Assembly: GCA_019114785.1 (NCBI GenBank)
Contig: DXEV01000094.1
Coordinates: forward strand, 1 to 37,133
From: Candidatus Anaerobiospirillum pullistercoris
Lineage (GTDB): Bacteria; Pseudomonadota; Gammaproteobacteria; Enterobacterales; Succinivibrionaceae
Direction of reading: 5' to 3'
Length of the DNA stretch: 37,133 bases
The translations under genes and the position numbers were made by a program. The notes beneath the pieces were generated by a model. That model worked only from the letters and a program-made list of their open reading frames with translations, ran no database searches and was not told the origin of the DNA. Positions 21,611 through 30,090 of this stretch are shown here, one piece after another; position 1 is the first letter of the stretch; every line of letters begins with the position of its first letter.

Positions 21611-22798
21611 ATGCCTAATGAAAACTTAGCCGCAATGGTAGCAGCTCGTAATGCTGCTCAAGCACCAGCCGCCCCTGTACCACCTGTGCCAATGGCTGCA
21701 CCTGCCATGCCAAATGCTTATGCCAACCCTATGGCTGCGCCACAATATCAGCAGCCTCAAGCTCCAGCTCAGGCTCAAGTGCAGTCCGCACCAGTTGCTG
21801 GTGAAGTAATGTCTTTTGACGGCTTTAACCCTAACGAGATCTCTGATGAGCCAATTGCAGAGAACTTCTTTTCTCTGCCACGTGTGGCCAATTCGGGTGT
21901 CTATGAGCTTGTGATCCACAAGGTAGCAATAGGTGAGCGCAGTGTTCAAGGCGAGGTTCGCACTTACTTGGATATTCAAGCCCGCGCCACCCATATTGAT
22001 GACCCTCAGCATTCTGGTCGTATTTCCTTTAAGGTCGATCTGCCTGTACGTGGCATGCAACGCCCTTACGACCGCTATTTTTATGAGTTTGTTTATTTCA
22101 CTAAGTCTTACACCTCTGGGCCTAATGGGCAGATGATTCCGCAATTGGCCACGGCAGTAGAGAAGCTGCCTTACACTCGTAATGATGGCACTGATACTGA
22201 GACTGTTGTGCCTGCTATGGCAGGGGCAAAGATGTACGCTGCTTTTGCCCGTCGTACTGGTAATAGCGTCAACAGCTTCTTTATGAACATTCAGGGCTTT
22301 TTCGATTACGAGACCCGTCGTAGCTTAGCCGAAATTACAAAGAACGGCCCTGCATCCGCTTTAGAGCGCGCCCACATTGCGTTGCGTAACGAGGGCTATG
22401 AGCTGGAGGTGCGGCTGCCTCGTGGCGGTTCGATGCAGTCCATGCCGTCTATGCAAGGTGCTCCTATGATGCAGGGTCAGGGCTTTAACCAGTACCAGCG
22501 CACAGCTGCCCCGCAATATGGACAGCCAATGCAGTTTCAGGGCTATCAATATCCACAGGCAGCTCAAATGCAGCAAGTGCAGCAAGCCCCTTCGCAATAC
22601 GGCTATCAGCCTCGCCCTCAGGCCCCTGTTAACAACTATGGCGGTCTGCCTGGTTATACCGCCCCTAATGCAGCGCAACCTGCTAATGTGGCAGCCCCAA
22701 CATCGGTTAATCCGTTATCGGTACAGCGTCAGGCTCAAACCCCTGTTGCCGCCCCAGTAGCAGGCCAAACCCCTGATGACGATGACATTGCGTTTTAG
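21611..22798 (+). CDS. SSB-like protein with DDDDIAF C-terminal tip (395 aa)
   Basis: The protein ends in DDDDIAF, very like the SSB tail (DDDIPF) that recruits replication and recombination proteins. The centre (residues about 85-250) reads like an OB-fold of strands (GVYELVIHKVAIGE...TYLDIQARATHI...GRISFKVDL) but does not look like bacterial SSB. Long Gln/Pro/Met/Ala-rich segments lie on both sides (1-65 and 275-385), as in the disordered linker of SSB. The size is more than twice that of E. coli SSB (178). CGGAG lies about ten bases before the ATG. Lying right after exonuclease and RecT, it probably coats single-stranded DNA for this recombination system. The SSB role is inferred from tail, fold pattern and place. 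Confidence 0.65.
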   Translation: MPNENLAAMVAARNAAQAPAAPVPPVPMAAPAMPNAYANPMAAPQYQQPQAPAQAQVQSAPVAGEVMSFDGFNPNEISDEPIAENFFSLPRVANSGVYELVIHKVAIGERSVQGEVRTYLDIQARATHIDDPQHSGRISFKVDLPVRGMQRPYDRYFYEFVYFTKSYTSGPNGQMIPQLATAVEKLPYTRNDGTDTETVVPAMAGAKMYAAFARRTGNSVNSFFMNIQGFFDYETRRSLAEITKNGPASALERAHIALRNEGYELEVRLPRGGSMQSMPSMQGAPMMQGQGFNQYQRTAAPQYGQPMQFQGYQYPQAAQMQQVQQAPSQYGYQPRPQAPVNNYGGLPGYTAPNAAQPANVAAPTSVNPLSVQRQAQTPVAAPVAGQTPDDDDIAF

Positions 22799-22807
22799 GA
22801 GAGCGTC

Positions 22808-23122
22808 ATGAGCCATAGACCAACTAGGTTTGGCTTGACTTTTCGCTCTAAGGCCACTCTGGGCCGCGTGTTAGGCCTCTCTAGCACATCTCGTGACGTC
22901 TTGTGCAAAGAGAGGTTTTTAAGCGAGTCAGATATATTGGGCCGTTTAGGTGCAGCGAACGAAGAAGATGCTCAGCGCAAGTTACGCTTGCGCTACTCTG
23001 CTTATGTAAAAGCCAACCCTAAAGACCAACTGTCCAAGATGCTTTTCCAGTCATCTTGTTACGAAATCTTAAGACAGAAAGAAGTGGAGCTGCGGTTATG
23101 GGCGACAGACCTTTGGTTTTAA
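22808..23122 (+). CDS. Unknown small phage protein (104 aa)
   Basis: Not recognised. AGGAG lies six bases before the ATG at 22808. The protein is basic and helical, with an N-terminal LTFRSKATLGRVLGLSS segment that could be a short helix-turn-helix, and no membrane segment. Its end overlaps the start of the AlpA-like gene by 25 bases. It is in the recombination operon between the SSB-like and Xis-like genes. Confidence 0.65.
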   Translation: MSHRPTRFGLTFRSKATLGRVLGLSSTSRDVLCKERFLSESDILGRLGAANEEDAQRKLRLRYSAYVKANPKDQLSKMLFQSSCYEILRQKEVELRLWATDLWF

Positions 23123-23301
23123 AGATCAGTGAAGTATGCGCTTTGCTTAGGATCTCGCGTTCTGCTTTCTATCGCAAAGTATGCAAAGATACGAGCTTTC
23201 CACAGCCTTTACCTTACTCTGGGCGCTCTAGTCGTCTGTACTATGCCGCTGCTGTCGAAGAGTGGTTAAGCTCACAGTCAGCTCAAACGAAAAGACCTTA
23301 A
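23098..23301 (+). CDS. AlpA/excisionase-like DNA-binding protein (67 aa)
   Basis: I start at the ATG at 23098 (MGDRPLVLK), with GGAG eight bases upstream; the frame could be read from 23056. The sequence is a compact MerR/AlpA-type winged helix: KISEVCALLRISRSAFYRKV followed by FPQPLPY, R-x-x-RLYYAAAVEEWL. Proteins of this kind act as excisionases or as regulators of the integrase in P4-like elements. The P4-type integrase gene about 2.3 kb downstream makes a Xis role reasonable. A general transcriptional regulator is the alternative. Confidence 0.75.
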   Translation: MGDRPLVLKISEVCALLRISRSAFYRKVCKDTSFPQPLPYSGRSSRLYYAAAVEEWLSSQSAQTKRP

Positions 23302-23371
23302 ACCCTCAGCGGGCGCTAAGGGTCTAAGGCCACACATGAAAAATCCAAGGAGGCTGTCTAACGGCCTCCTT
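23302..23371 (+). terminator. Two hairpins between the AlpA-like and helicase genes
   Basis: ACCCTCAGCG (23302-23311) pairs with CGCTAAGGGT (23314-23323) apart from one mismatch. AAGGAGGC (23347-23354) pairs with GCCTCCTT (23364-23371) and is followed by ACTTTT. The second is a weak terminator or attenuator. The 90-base gap is the longest inside this operon. Confidence 0.5.
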
Positions 23372-23391
23372 ACTTTTGACTAGGGACTATT

Positions 23392-25047
23392 ATGGCAAAA
23401 ATTAAAGAAAGATGGTACCAGAAAGATGCGGTAGACGCTTTTGCCCAGTTTGTATCTACGCATCCAGCTGGGCATAATCCCTTAATCGTGATGCCAACCG
23501 GCACCGGTAAAAGCGTTGTCATTGCCTCGATTATTAAGTGGGCTAGACAGTGGCAAGAAAACAAAGTACTGGTGCTGACGCATGTAAGCGAGCTTGTTAA
23601 GCAGAATGGACTAAAGTTGGCAGCTGTATATCCTGAGGCGGTGATTGGTTATTGTTCAGCTGGTCTGGGCCTCCGTGATACCAAGCACAATATCATCTTT
23701 GGCACTGTCCAGACTGTTTATTCTATCCTTAAGCGCAACAAGCATGCTTTTGGTGAGCGCTGCCTTGTGATCATTGATGAGTGCCATCTTTTATCGGAAA
23801 AGAGCTCTTCTCAGTATCGAACTGTACTGCGCACTTTAAGTGAGATCTGTCCTGCCATGCGTGTATGTGGGCTTAGCGCCACGCCATATCGCGCCAAGGG
23901 TATTCTGCTGACAGAACAAAAAGACCCCATCTTTACTGATGTGGCTTATGACCTGACGTCTCACTTTACTAAGCTGATTGAGGAAGGCTATCTTTCGCCC
24001 TTGGTCACATTGAAGACGCCTGTTAGCATCAATCTTGAAGGCGTTCACATTAGGGGCGGTGAGTTTAAGGATGATGAGCTGCAAAGAGCAGTAGGCAACG
24101 AGCAGCTGCTATCTGAAGCCTGCAACATCATGGTGCGCGAGGGTAGAGACCGCAAAGCGTGGCTGGTGTTTGTTAGTGGCATCAAGAACACTGAGACAGT
24201 CAAGCGTATGTTAGAGACTCGCGGTGTGGTTGTGCGCTCCGTTAATAGCAGCCATGAGCAAAGTGAGAACGATGCGGCTATTGCCGACTTTAGAGCTGGT
24301 AGAGTGCGCTGCCTTGTTTCTGCTAACCAGCTGACCACAGGCTTTGATGTGCCGCAGGTGGACATGATTGGCATGTTGCGGCCAACCATGAGCGTGAGTT
24401 TGCATGTACAGTCCTTGGGGCGTGGCACTCGCCCAGCTGTGGGTAAGACAGACTGCTTGGTCTTGGACTTTGCTCGCAATGTAGAGCGCTTAGGCCCTAT
24501 CAACGCACCAGTGCTCAAAGGCCCTTCAGCCCCACGTGACATGCAGTTGCTGCAGGATCGTCCTAAGACTAAGTTTTGCGATCACTGTGGCAGTGAGATA
24601 CCTATTAGCTCACGCTCATGCCCTATTTGCGGCTACCAACCACCTCAGGATCTGGACTTAGAAGATTTAGCTAGCGTAGACGTGATAGCCTACTCTCAGC
24701 ACTTACCTCATGTTAAGGGTGCTAGCGTGGCCAATGTAGTGTCAATGATCTCTTCTGCCCACCGCTCAGTTAAAGGTGCAGACTGCGTCAGGGTGTATCT
24801 GGGCTGTCGTCAAGGTCAAAAGAGCTTTAAGGCATGGCTCTACCTTTGTTTTGATGCAGGCTCTCGCTCTTTAGCTAAACAGGCAGCGGCTGATATGTGG
24901 CGCAAGCTTCGTGGTCTAGAGCCTGTACCAAAGAACACCATGGCAGCACTGCAACGAGTTCATGAGCTTAAGCAGCCTAAAGAAGTTGAGCTGCTTAGGG
25001 CTAACCTTAAGCGCCATTATGACGTGCTGGTTACTGCGTACTATTAA
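23392..25047 (+). CDS. SF2 DEAD/DEAH-type helicase with C-terminal zinc ribbon (551 aa)
   Basis: The start at 23392 has AGGGA upstream. Motifs appear in order: Q-like RWYQKDAVDAF, Walker A MPTGTGKS (34-41), DECH (129-132), SATP (162-165), VSANQLTTGFDVPQVD near 310-325, and motif VI QSLGRGTRP (340-348). Cys396, 399, 410 and 413 form a zinc ribbon (CDHCG, CPICGY), followed by about 135 residues of unknown fold. Phages carry such helicases next to recombination genes for branch migration or fork remodelling, as T4 UvsW does. Its place in the exo-recT-SSB operon supports that reading. Confidence 0.85.
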   Translation: MAKIKERWYQKDAVDAFAQFVSTHPAGHNPLIVMPTGTGKSVVIASIIKWARQWQENKVLVLTHVSELVKQNGLKLAAVYPEAVIGYCSAGLGLRDTKHNIIFGTVQTVYSILKRNKHAFGERCLVIIDECHLLSEKSSSQYRTVLRTLSEICPAMRVCGLSATPYRAKGILLTEQKDPIFTDVAYDLTSHFTKLIEEGYLSPLVTLKTPVSINLEGVHIRGGEFKDDELQRAVGNEQLLSEACNIMVREGRDRKAWLVFVSGIKNTETVKRMLETRGVVVRSVNSSHEQSENDAAIADFRAGRVRCLVSANQLTTGFDVPQVDMIGMLRPTMSVSLHVQSLGRGTRPAVGKTDCLVLDFARNVERLGPINAPVLKGPSAPRDMQLLQDRPKTKFCDHCGSEIPISSRSCPICGYQPPQDLDLEDLASVDVIAYSQHLPHVKGASVANVVSMISSAHRSVKGADCVRVYLGCRQGQKSFKAWLYLCFDAGSRSLAKQAAADMWRKLRGLEPVPKNTMAALQRVHELKQPKEVELLRANLKRHYDVLVTAYY

Positions 25048-25055
25048 GAGGCGTT

Positions 25056-25584
25056 ATGAGCTGTGAGATGTATGGCTCAACTTGTGAGCTGCATTTTGGC
25101 TTTAACCGCAAAGAAGAGTGCGAGCGGCAGGATAAGGCTTTGGCGGGGTTGAGCGCTAGAGATAGAGAATTGTTGCTAACCTTAGCGGGGATTGCGTGGC
25201 ATTGTTATGATTGGTTTAATTTCTGGTGTCCAATGTGTGTGGGGGGGGGCTGGTGGTTTTGAGGATCATGTCTTAAGCCCAGAGGATATATCCAAGATAC
25301 GGGCTGCTGGTCAAAAGGCTGGACTATCTGAAGAAGATACTCGTGATTTATATAACGAGATAGCTTTTAGTACTTATGACGCAAGGCCGCATCCTTCTAC
25401 TGCTTGGCGGCCTATTAGGGGCTCTCTTGTAGATAATAAGACGGGGTATGGTGGTTCTGGTTTAACTTTTGAGGAAGATTACAGGCATCGAGTTCCGCCA
25501 CATGACAGTGAAGTTATCTCTCTTCTGATGGTCAGGGCGGGACTTGAGCAGTTAGAGCGCCTTAAGAGCCAAGGTACGCTCTAA
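25056..25584 (+). pseudogene. Unknown ORF split by a frameshift at a G9 tract
   Basis: A frame opens at the ATG at 25056 (AAGAGG four bases upstream) and stops at 25262, shortly after nine consecutive G (25241-25249). A second frame, offset by one base, continues from the tract to 25584 with good protein-like sequence (SPEDISKIRAAGQKAGLSEEDTRDLYNEIAFSTYDAR). Removing one G, or adding two, joins them into about 175 residues. Neither half is recognised. The first part contains Cys-rich and aromatic stretches. The break may be a phase-variable G tract, a read error in a homopolymer or a decaying gene. The downstream half could also start alone at the ATG at 25207. Its stop overlaps the integrase stop tail-to-tail. 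Confidence 0.6.
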
Positions 25585-26765
25585 AGGACAAAATAAGGCA
25601 GGTAGCAGCTCTCTACGTAGTCGCACCACTTCTGCATAATGACGCGGCGTTGCTCGAGGTAGTCAGTGCGCTGGTAGGAACGCTGCACCTTATTCTCAAT
25701 GCGGTGAGCTAAGCAGCCCTCACTTGCGATAAAGTCAAAGCCTTGCTCGGCAAAGTAAGAGCGGGCCATGCTGCGTACCCCGTGAGGGGACATACGGTCG
25801 ATTACTCCAGCTCGGGTTAGAATCCGTCTAAACAAGATATTAGAGCGCTCAGAGGCTGCGCTTGAGGCGCGGCGCGGCAGGATAAAGTCGCAGGTCGATT
25901 GAGTCTTAAGAGCGTCAAGGACTTTTCTCAGTTGGGTGCTAATAGGAACGCGGAACGGCTCTTTGCATTTCATGTAACGAGCAGGGACAACAATACATTG
26001 GTGGGCCTCATCAATATCTTGCCACTTAATGGAGCACGCCTCCTGTGTGCGAAGCAAAGTGCAGACTAGCAGAGTAAAGGCAAGGAAATAGGGCATTAAC
26101 TTGCTTTGGTAGAAATTAGGGTGCAGTCTGCTATCAAATAGTCCTTTATAGACATCAGACAATTGGGCTGCGGGGAGATAGCGGGCATGGGTTGGTGCAG
26201 GCACCGCAATGGTGCGAGCTACGAACTGTAAATGAGGCGTCTCGACAAAGCCTAGGCCACAGGCAAAGCGCTCAATAGAGGCCAGCATATTAAGAGCTTG
26301 TGAGGCTGCCGCCAGCTTCTTACTAACTAAAAGACGCGATAGCGCTGCACGGGCGCGCATGGGTGTGATCTGTTCAAAAGGGAGCTCGCTAAGAGAGCCG
26401 AAGCACTTAAGAAAGTAGTCAGACATGCGTCTGGTTTTAGGGCGAATAGTGCGAGACTGCATCCAGAGGTCATAAACCTGCTTTAAGGACATAGCCTCAG
26501 GTGGCGTCTCTTTTCGGCGATTGTCCACCATGGCGGCGCATTGCTCCTGCGCATGCGCGCGAGCAGACGCAAGACTAATTTCGGGGTAAGAACCCAGAGA
26601 GAAAGTTACGCTTTTGCCGCCGCTCATCTTACGAATGATCCACACCTTTTTGCCGTTAGGGAATACACGCAAAGACAGACCACCACCGTCACTAATGGTG
26701 TAGTGAGTTGCTCTAGGTTTTAGGGAGCGGATCCCTATGTCTGTCAGCTTACATTTTGCTGCCAT
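25581..26765 (-). CDS. int: P4-type tyrosine integrase (394 aa)
   Basis: Site-specific recombinase that inserts and excises the prophage. I choose the ATG at 26765 (MAAKCKLTDIGIRSLKP), with AAGGAGG six bases upstream. The N-terminal 85 residues are the DUF4102-type arm-binding domain (YTISDGGGLSLRVFPNGKKVWIIRK and LGSYPEISLA). The catalytic residues, counted from this start, are Arg239 (LLRTQEACSIKW), His328 and Arg331 (HGVR), His354 and Tyr364 (SYQRTDYLEQRR). All five are present, so it should be active. Such integrases usually use tRNA genes, but none is seen nearby. Transcription runs back into the prophage. Confidence 0.95.
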   Translation of the reverse strand: MAAKCKLTDIGIRSLKPRATHYTISDGGGLSLRVFPNGKKVWIIRKMSGGKSVTFSLGSYPEISLASARAHAQEQCAAMVDNRRKETPPEAMSLKQVYDLWMQSRTIRPKTRRMSDYFLKCFGSLSELPFEQITPMRARAALSRLLVSKKLAAASQALNMLASIERFACGLGFVETPHLQFVARTIAVPAPTHARYLPAAQLSDVYKGLFDSRLHPNFYQSKLMPYFLAFTLLVCTLLRTQEACSIKWQDIDEAHQCIVVPARYMKCKEPFRVPISTQLRKVLDALKTQSTCDFILPRRASSAASERSNILFRRILTRAGVIDRMSPHGVRSMARSYFAEQGFDFIASEGCLAHRIENKVQRSYQRTDYLEQRRVIMQKWCDYVESCYLPYFVL

Positions 26766-26798
26766 GTCAAGCCTCCTTGGATTTTTTCTTCTGCTTTT

Positions 26799-26854
26799 AG
26801 TGTACAAGATAGGCGGTGTTTTGGCACGACATTTTGTACACTAATTTGTACACT
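26799..26854. promoter_or_regulatory. Three TTGTACACT sites upstream of the integrase
   Basis: TTGTACACT occurs at 26834-26842 and 26846-26854 (12 bp apart, direct) and inverted at 26799-26807. They cover the 35-90 bases upstream of the integrase ATG. They could be arm-type integrase sites or Xis/AlpA operators controlling int. No clear -10/-35 pair could be fixed. Confidence 0.5.
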
Positions 26855-27943
26855 TGACCCGACTGTAACAGATACAACCTAAAACATTAGAGCGCTCAAA
26901 TGAGACAAAGAGAGCCAGCAAAACGGCTTACAGTGGCGGTTTTAGTCTTCTGACAAGTAAGGATACGGAGGCGAAAAAATCGGGGTTTTTGCAGATATTT
27001 AAGGCTTTCGGGCTAAAAGTGCGTGTTTTTGCCCCGCAATGGGTATAGAATGTGCAGATTTTAGAGCTAGTCTTATTATTGGCCTCCTTTGTAGTCACTG
27101 ATCGGCTATTGTTGACTTGTGGCGAATAATAGGCACTTTCTCCCCTTGTGCATGTGCTTGACGAAGCTTTGCTGATCTCTGCTTTAGATGCAGTGATTGA
27201 TGGGTTTTGCTATAGGATGCAGCTAAGCGTAGTGGTCTCTTCTTGCTTGTAAGAGGAGCTAAAAGGAGCTTGGTGAGGGAAGATTGGTTTTCGCAAAGCA
27301 GAAAAGTAAGCCTTTGGGGTACACCATCTCTTGAGCCTTTTGTGGATGGTAGCGAAAACTGCTGGTTGCTTTTAGTGCCAGAGTTATTGGCTTTGCGAGA
27401 ATGCTCATCCCTGCTTAAGTTTGTTTTGTTGGTTGTTGTGCCGTGAACTTATCTTGGAGACAAGACGAGGTAGCGGAGGCTTGTGCCTAGATGGCTGTGC
27501 CTAGTGTTAATGTTCAAAAATTCGTAGCATGCTTACAGGTTAGTGGTTTGTTGCCAGAGTATTTCTTCGAGTCATGCTCATCCTAGAAAAGTGGCTACGA
27601 ACTTGTGAAATCTAACACTAGATTAAAAGAAACCAAAAAGGACAATGGGACTTGGGTCGTGATGCCTTGAGAGCTGGATGTAGCATATCCGCTGCAGAAA
27701 GTCCTTAAGGATAGAGCAATATGGCAGTTGCCATGTCACTGCGTTGAGTTGCTGTGGGTTACTTTGCTAGCGGAGCTCTGCTAGCTAGCGTTAACGTTAT
27801 CAGCTAGGTTGCTCTAGCCCATTGCTGGTCTTTTCTAGCTTTGGGATCTTGAGACCGTTGCTTAAGCTTGGGCTTTTCGTGTTACTTGCTTTTTTCGGAT
27901 TAGCGTATGGCAAGAAATCCTGACCGTGTTCTGTGGGAGATGT
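26855..27943. other. Gap of about 1.1 kb containing the expected prophage end
   Basis: No convincing gene: a 67-codon frame at 27243-27446 has no Shine-Dalgarno and unlikely composition. No tRNA T-loop or cloverleaf was found on either strand. A 20-bp near-palindrome lies at 27766-27785 (GCTAGC, GAGCTC, GCTAGC with one mismatch pair) followed by the palindrome CGTTAACG. The prophage-host junction should be in this gap, but the other copy of the core is outside the window. Confidence 0.5.
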
Positions 27944-29929
27944 ATGAGTCAACTTTCCTCTTCTCAAATTGACCGCGCTTTATGCAAAATTCAAGGCCTG
28001 AACCACTTTAAGCGCCTTGCGGACGCTCACGAAATTACTTGTGAGCTCGATTTAGAGCTGTTAGAGAAGTTCTGTGACTTCAGTTTCGTTTCAGCCCCTA
28101 TGCTCCGTTATGCCGTGGAGCATGATGAGCTGTCTCAGCTGCAATATGAGGGTATTGAATCACCTTCAGCTAAGATGCAGTTGACCATCAACATGCCTTT
28201 ATCTTCGATGGATAAGATCCTCGTTGATGAAGAGGTGTCGGTGCTGTGTCACGAGTCCCACACGGTTAATTCCATCAAGACTGAGTATTTACTGCCTGAC
28301 TTCTTCAAGTTTGTGCAGGGTAAGCAAGAAGCAGTGCGTGAGCAGGAAAAAGCTGCTGCTGAGGCCCAACGCCAAGAGCGTTTAAAGGCTAAAGCTGAGC
28401 GCAAAGCTGCTTTAAAGAATAAAAAAGGCGGCAAGAAAGCTGATACCGAGGTTGAGGCTTCCGCAGCTGAGGCCAATAACGCTGAGGCTGCTAGTGCTGC
28501 AGCTGCTGCAAACGATAACGCCGAAGCCGCTAGCGGTACTGAAGCCCATGAGGTACATCCTTGGATCAAGGAATACCAAGAGCTGCGCGCATCTGAGCGT
28601 CGTTATGCTGGCCGTAAGGTACAGGTGCACTTATTCGAGGATTGGCAGCAAAACTCAGCTTCTGTTCTGTGGACTCTGACTGTCTTGCAGCATCACTTTA
28701 TGATGCCTGAAGATGATGGCTTGCCTGATATGCTGCGTGACGTGATCGTTTATGAGTGGTTTGATAAGCGTAGTGTCGAAGAGCGTCAGGCCTTAGGTAT
28801 GAGCGCTACCTTAGCCAATATGACGATCGAGGATCTCTACTCGAGCTTACGTTTAAGCGACGTAGTGATCTTCCCTGACGGCAAGTCGGTCATGTGGTAT
28901 AGCTTAGATGCTAAGGGCCCAGTAGACGTGGCTGAGCTCGGAATCGAGGGCTTTGGTGTCGATATCGATCCTCCATTTATGCAGAATTACGCTACCGGTA
29001 TTAAGCACGTGTTTGCTGGTGCTTTAGAGCAACATCCAAGCGTCAAGTGGTATCGTGAGCTGCTTAAGTTCGAGGGCTTAAAGGATTTAGTGCAGAGCGT
29101 GCACTATACCCCAAGCGACAACATCTCTCCTTACTCTGAGGATGAGACTAGCCCACACATGATCTTCATCAACAATGGCTATTTGATTTTCACCATGGAG
29201 TTAACCCCAGAGGTGAATCATGTGCCAGAGAATAAGGTGATCGAGATCTTAGTTAAGGAGACTCCAGATCTGTCCTTAGAAGGTGTGGTTGCTCAGCTCA
29301 AGCGCTTAAAGTTTGAGGACTTTGCTGACTACGAGCAGTTATGCGAGGACATCGTTGATACGATCGTGGATCCTCTCGTCGATATGAAGAACGAGCAGGA
29401 AGCCAAGCGCCGTGCCCGTGACGAAGAGTACAAGACCTATACCTTTAAGGATCCAATCAATCGCAGTGAGTTTACCCGCGCTAAGCTGATGCGTAACTTC
29501 CCACTGTCTATCGATCGTGTGGTTTTAAGTGGTGAGAATGAGATCAAGTTCATTCTGCAAAGTGATCTCTTTGCCTTTAAGGATTCCGATGATGATCGTT
29601 ATCAGGGCGAGGGTGCTTCGCTGGGTATTGTGCATGCCGATGCTATTGTGGTCTCACTGGAGTTAAACGGCGAAGGTTACGACTTTAGCGGTATTGATCT
29701 GGCTGACTGTGTGCAGATCCCATTTGGTGCTCACCAAAACCACGATGTCGACTCCTATCCAGAGCAAGGTCTCTCTACTCTCTTAAGCGATTTAGAGAGC
29801 CCACTGCCTGAGGGTTGGAAAGAGTCTTGGGTGCAGACAGTTTCTGAGTTCGAGCTGGTGCAACCTGAGAGCGAGAATAAGACCAACCGTAAGGGTGCTG
29901 CTAACAACAAGCGCAAGCGTAAGAAGTAA
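27944..29929 (+). CDS. Unknown protein with charged Ala-rich linker (661 aa)
   Basis: Not recognised. I start at the ATG at 27944 (MSQLSSSQIDRALC), with GGGAG four bases upstream; a GTG at 27926 is an alternative. Residues about 1-130 form one domain. About 130-210 is a Lys/Glu/Ala coiled-coil and Ala-rich linker (AAEAQRQERLKAKAERKAAL), and about 215-640 a long acidic domain. A very basic tail follows (NRKGAANNKRKRKK) that could bind nucleic acid or ribosomes. No signal peptide or membrane segment. It is the first gene right of the presumed prophage end, transcribed alone and closed by a bidirectional terminator. Codon use and style resemble the chromosomal genes to the right more than the phage genes. 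Confidence 0.75.
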   Translation: MSQLSSSQIDRALCKIQGLNHFKRLADAHEITCELDLELLEKFCDFSFVSAPMLRYAVEHDELSQLQYEGIESPSAKMQLTINMPLSSMDKILVDEEVSVLCHESHTVNSIKTEYLLPDFFKFVQGKQEAVREQEKAAAEAQRQERLKAKAERKAALKNKKGGKKADTEVEASAAEANNAEAASAAAAANDNAEAASGTEAHEVHPWIKEYQELRASERRYAGRKVQVHLFEDWQQNSASVLWTLTVLQHHFMMPEDDGLPDMLRDVIVYEWFDKRSVEERQALGMSATLANMTIEDLYSSLRLSDVVIFPDGKSVMWYSLDAKGPVDVAELGIEGFGVDIDPPFMQNYATGIKHVFAGALEQHPSVKWYRELLKFEGLKDLVQSVHYTPSDNISPYSEDETSPHMIFINNGYLIFTMELTPEVNHVPENKVIEILVKETPDLSLEGVVAQLKRLKFEDFADYEQLCEDIVDTIVDPLVDMKNEQEAKRRARDEEYKTYTFKDPINRSEFTRAKLMRNFPLSIDRVVLSGENEIKFILQSDLFAFKDSDDDRYQGEGASLGIVHADAIVVSLELNGEGYDFSGIDLADCVQIPFGAHQNHDVDSYPEQGLSTLLSDLESPLPEGWKESWVQTVSEFELVQPESENKTNRKGAANNKRKRKK

Positions 29930-29981
29930 TGCGCTGTTAGCTTGTAGCCTAGCCTCATAGAGCTTTAGAGGCTAAAAAAGA

Positions 29982-30042
29982 GCCCACCTTAAATTCCCGT
30001 AAATGTCTTTGCGGTGTCATTTGAGGTGGGCTTTTTGTTTTT
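29982..30042. terminator. Bidirectional terminator between convergent genes
   Basis: GCCCACCTTAAAT (29982-29994) pairs with ATTTGAGGTGGGC (30019-30031), with one wobble. T tracts lie on both sides in the respective directions. It serves both the unknown plus-strand gene and the esterase on the minus strand. Confidence 0.85.
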
Positions 30043-30090
30043 TGGCTTTCGGTGGACGGACGACCAGCTGCAGGGCCTAAAGGCACAGCC

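Noticed and set aside
27243-27446. 67-codon plus-strand frame
   Set aside because: No Shine-Dalgarno, unlikely amino-acid composition and no neighbours in an operon.
26855-27943. tRNA or tmRNA as integration target
   Set aside because: No T-loop motif with matching acceptor stem on either strand; a stretch near 27560 resembling TTCGAGTC has no cloverleaf around it.
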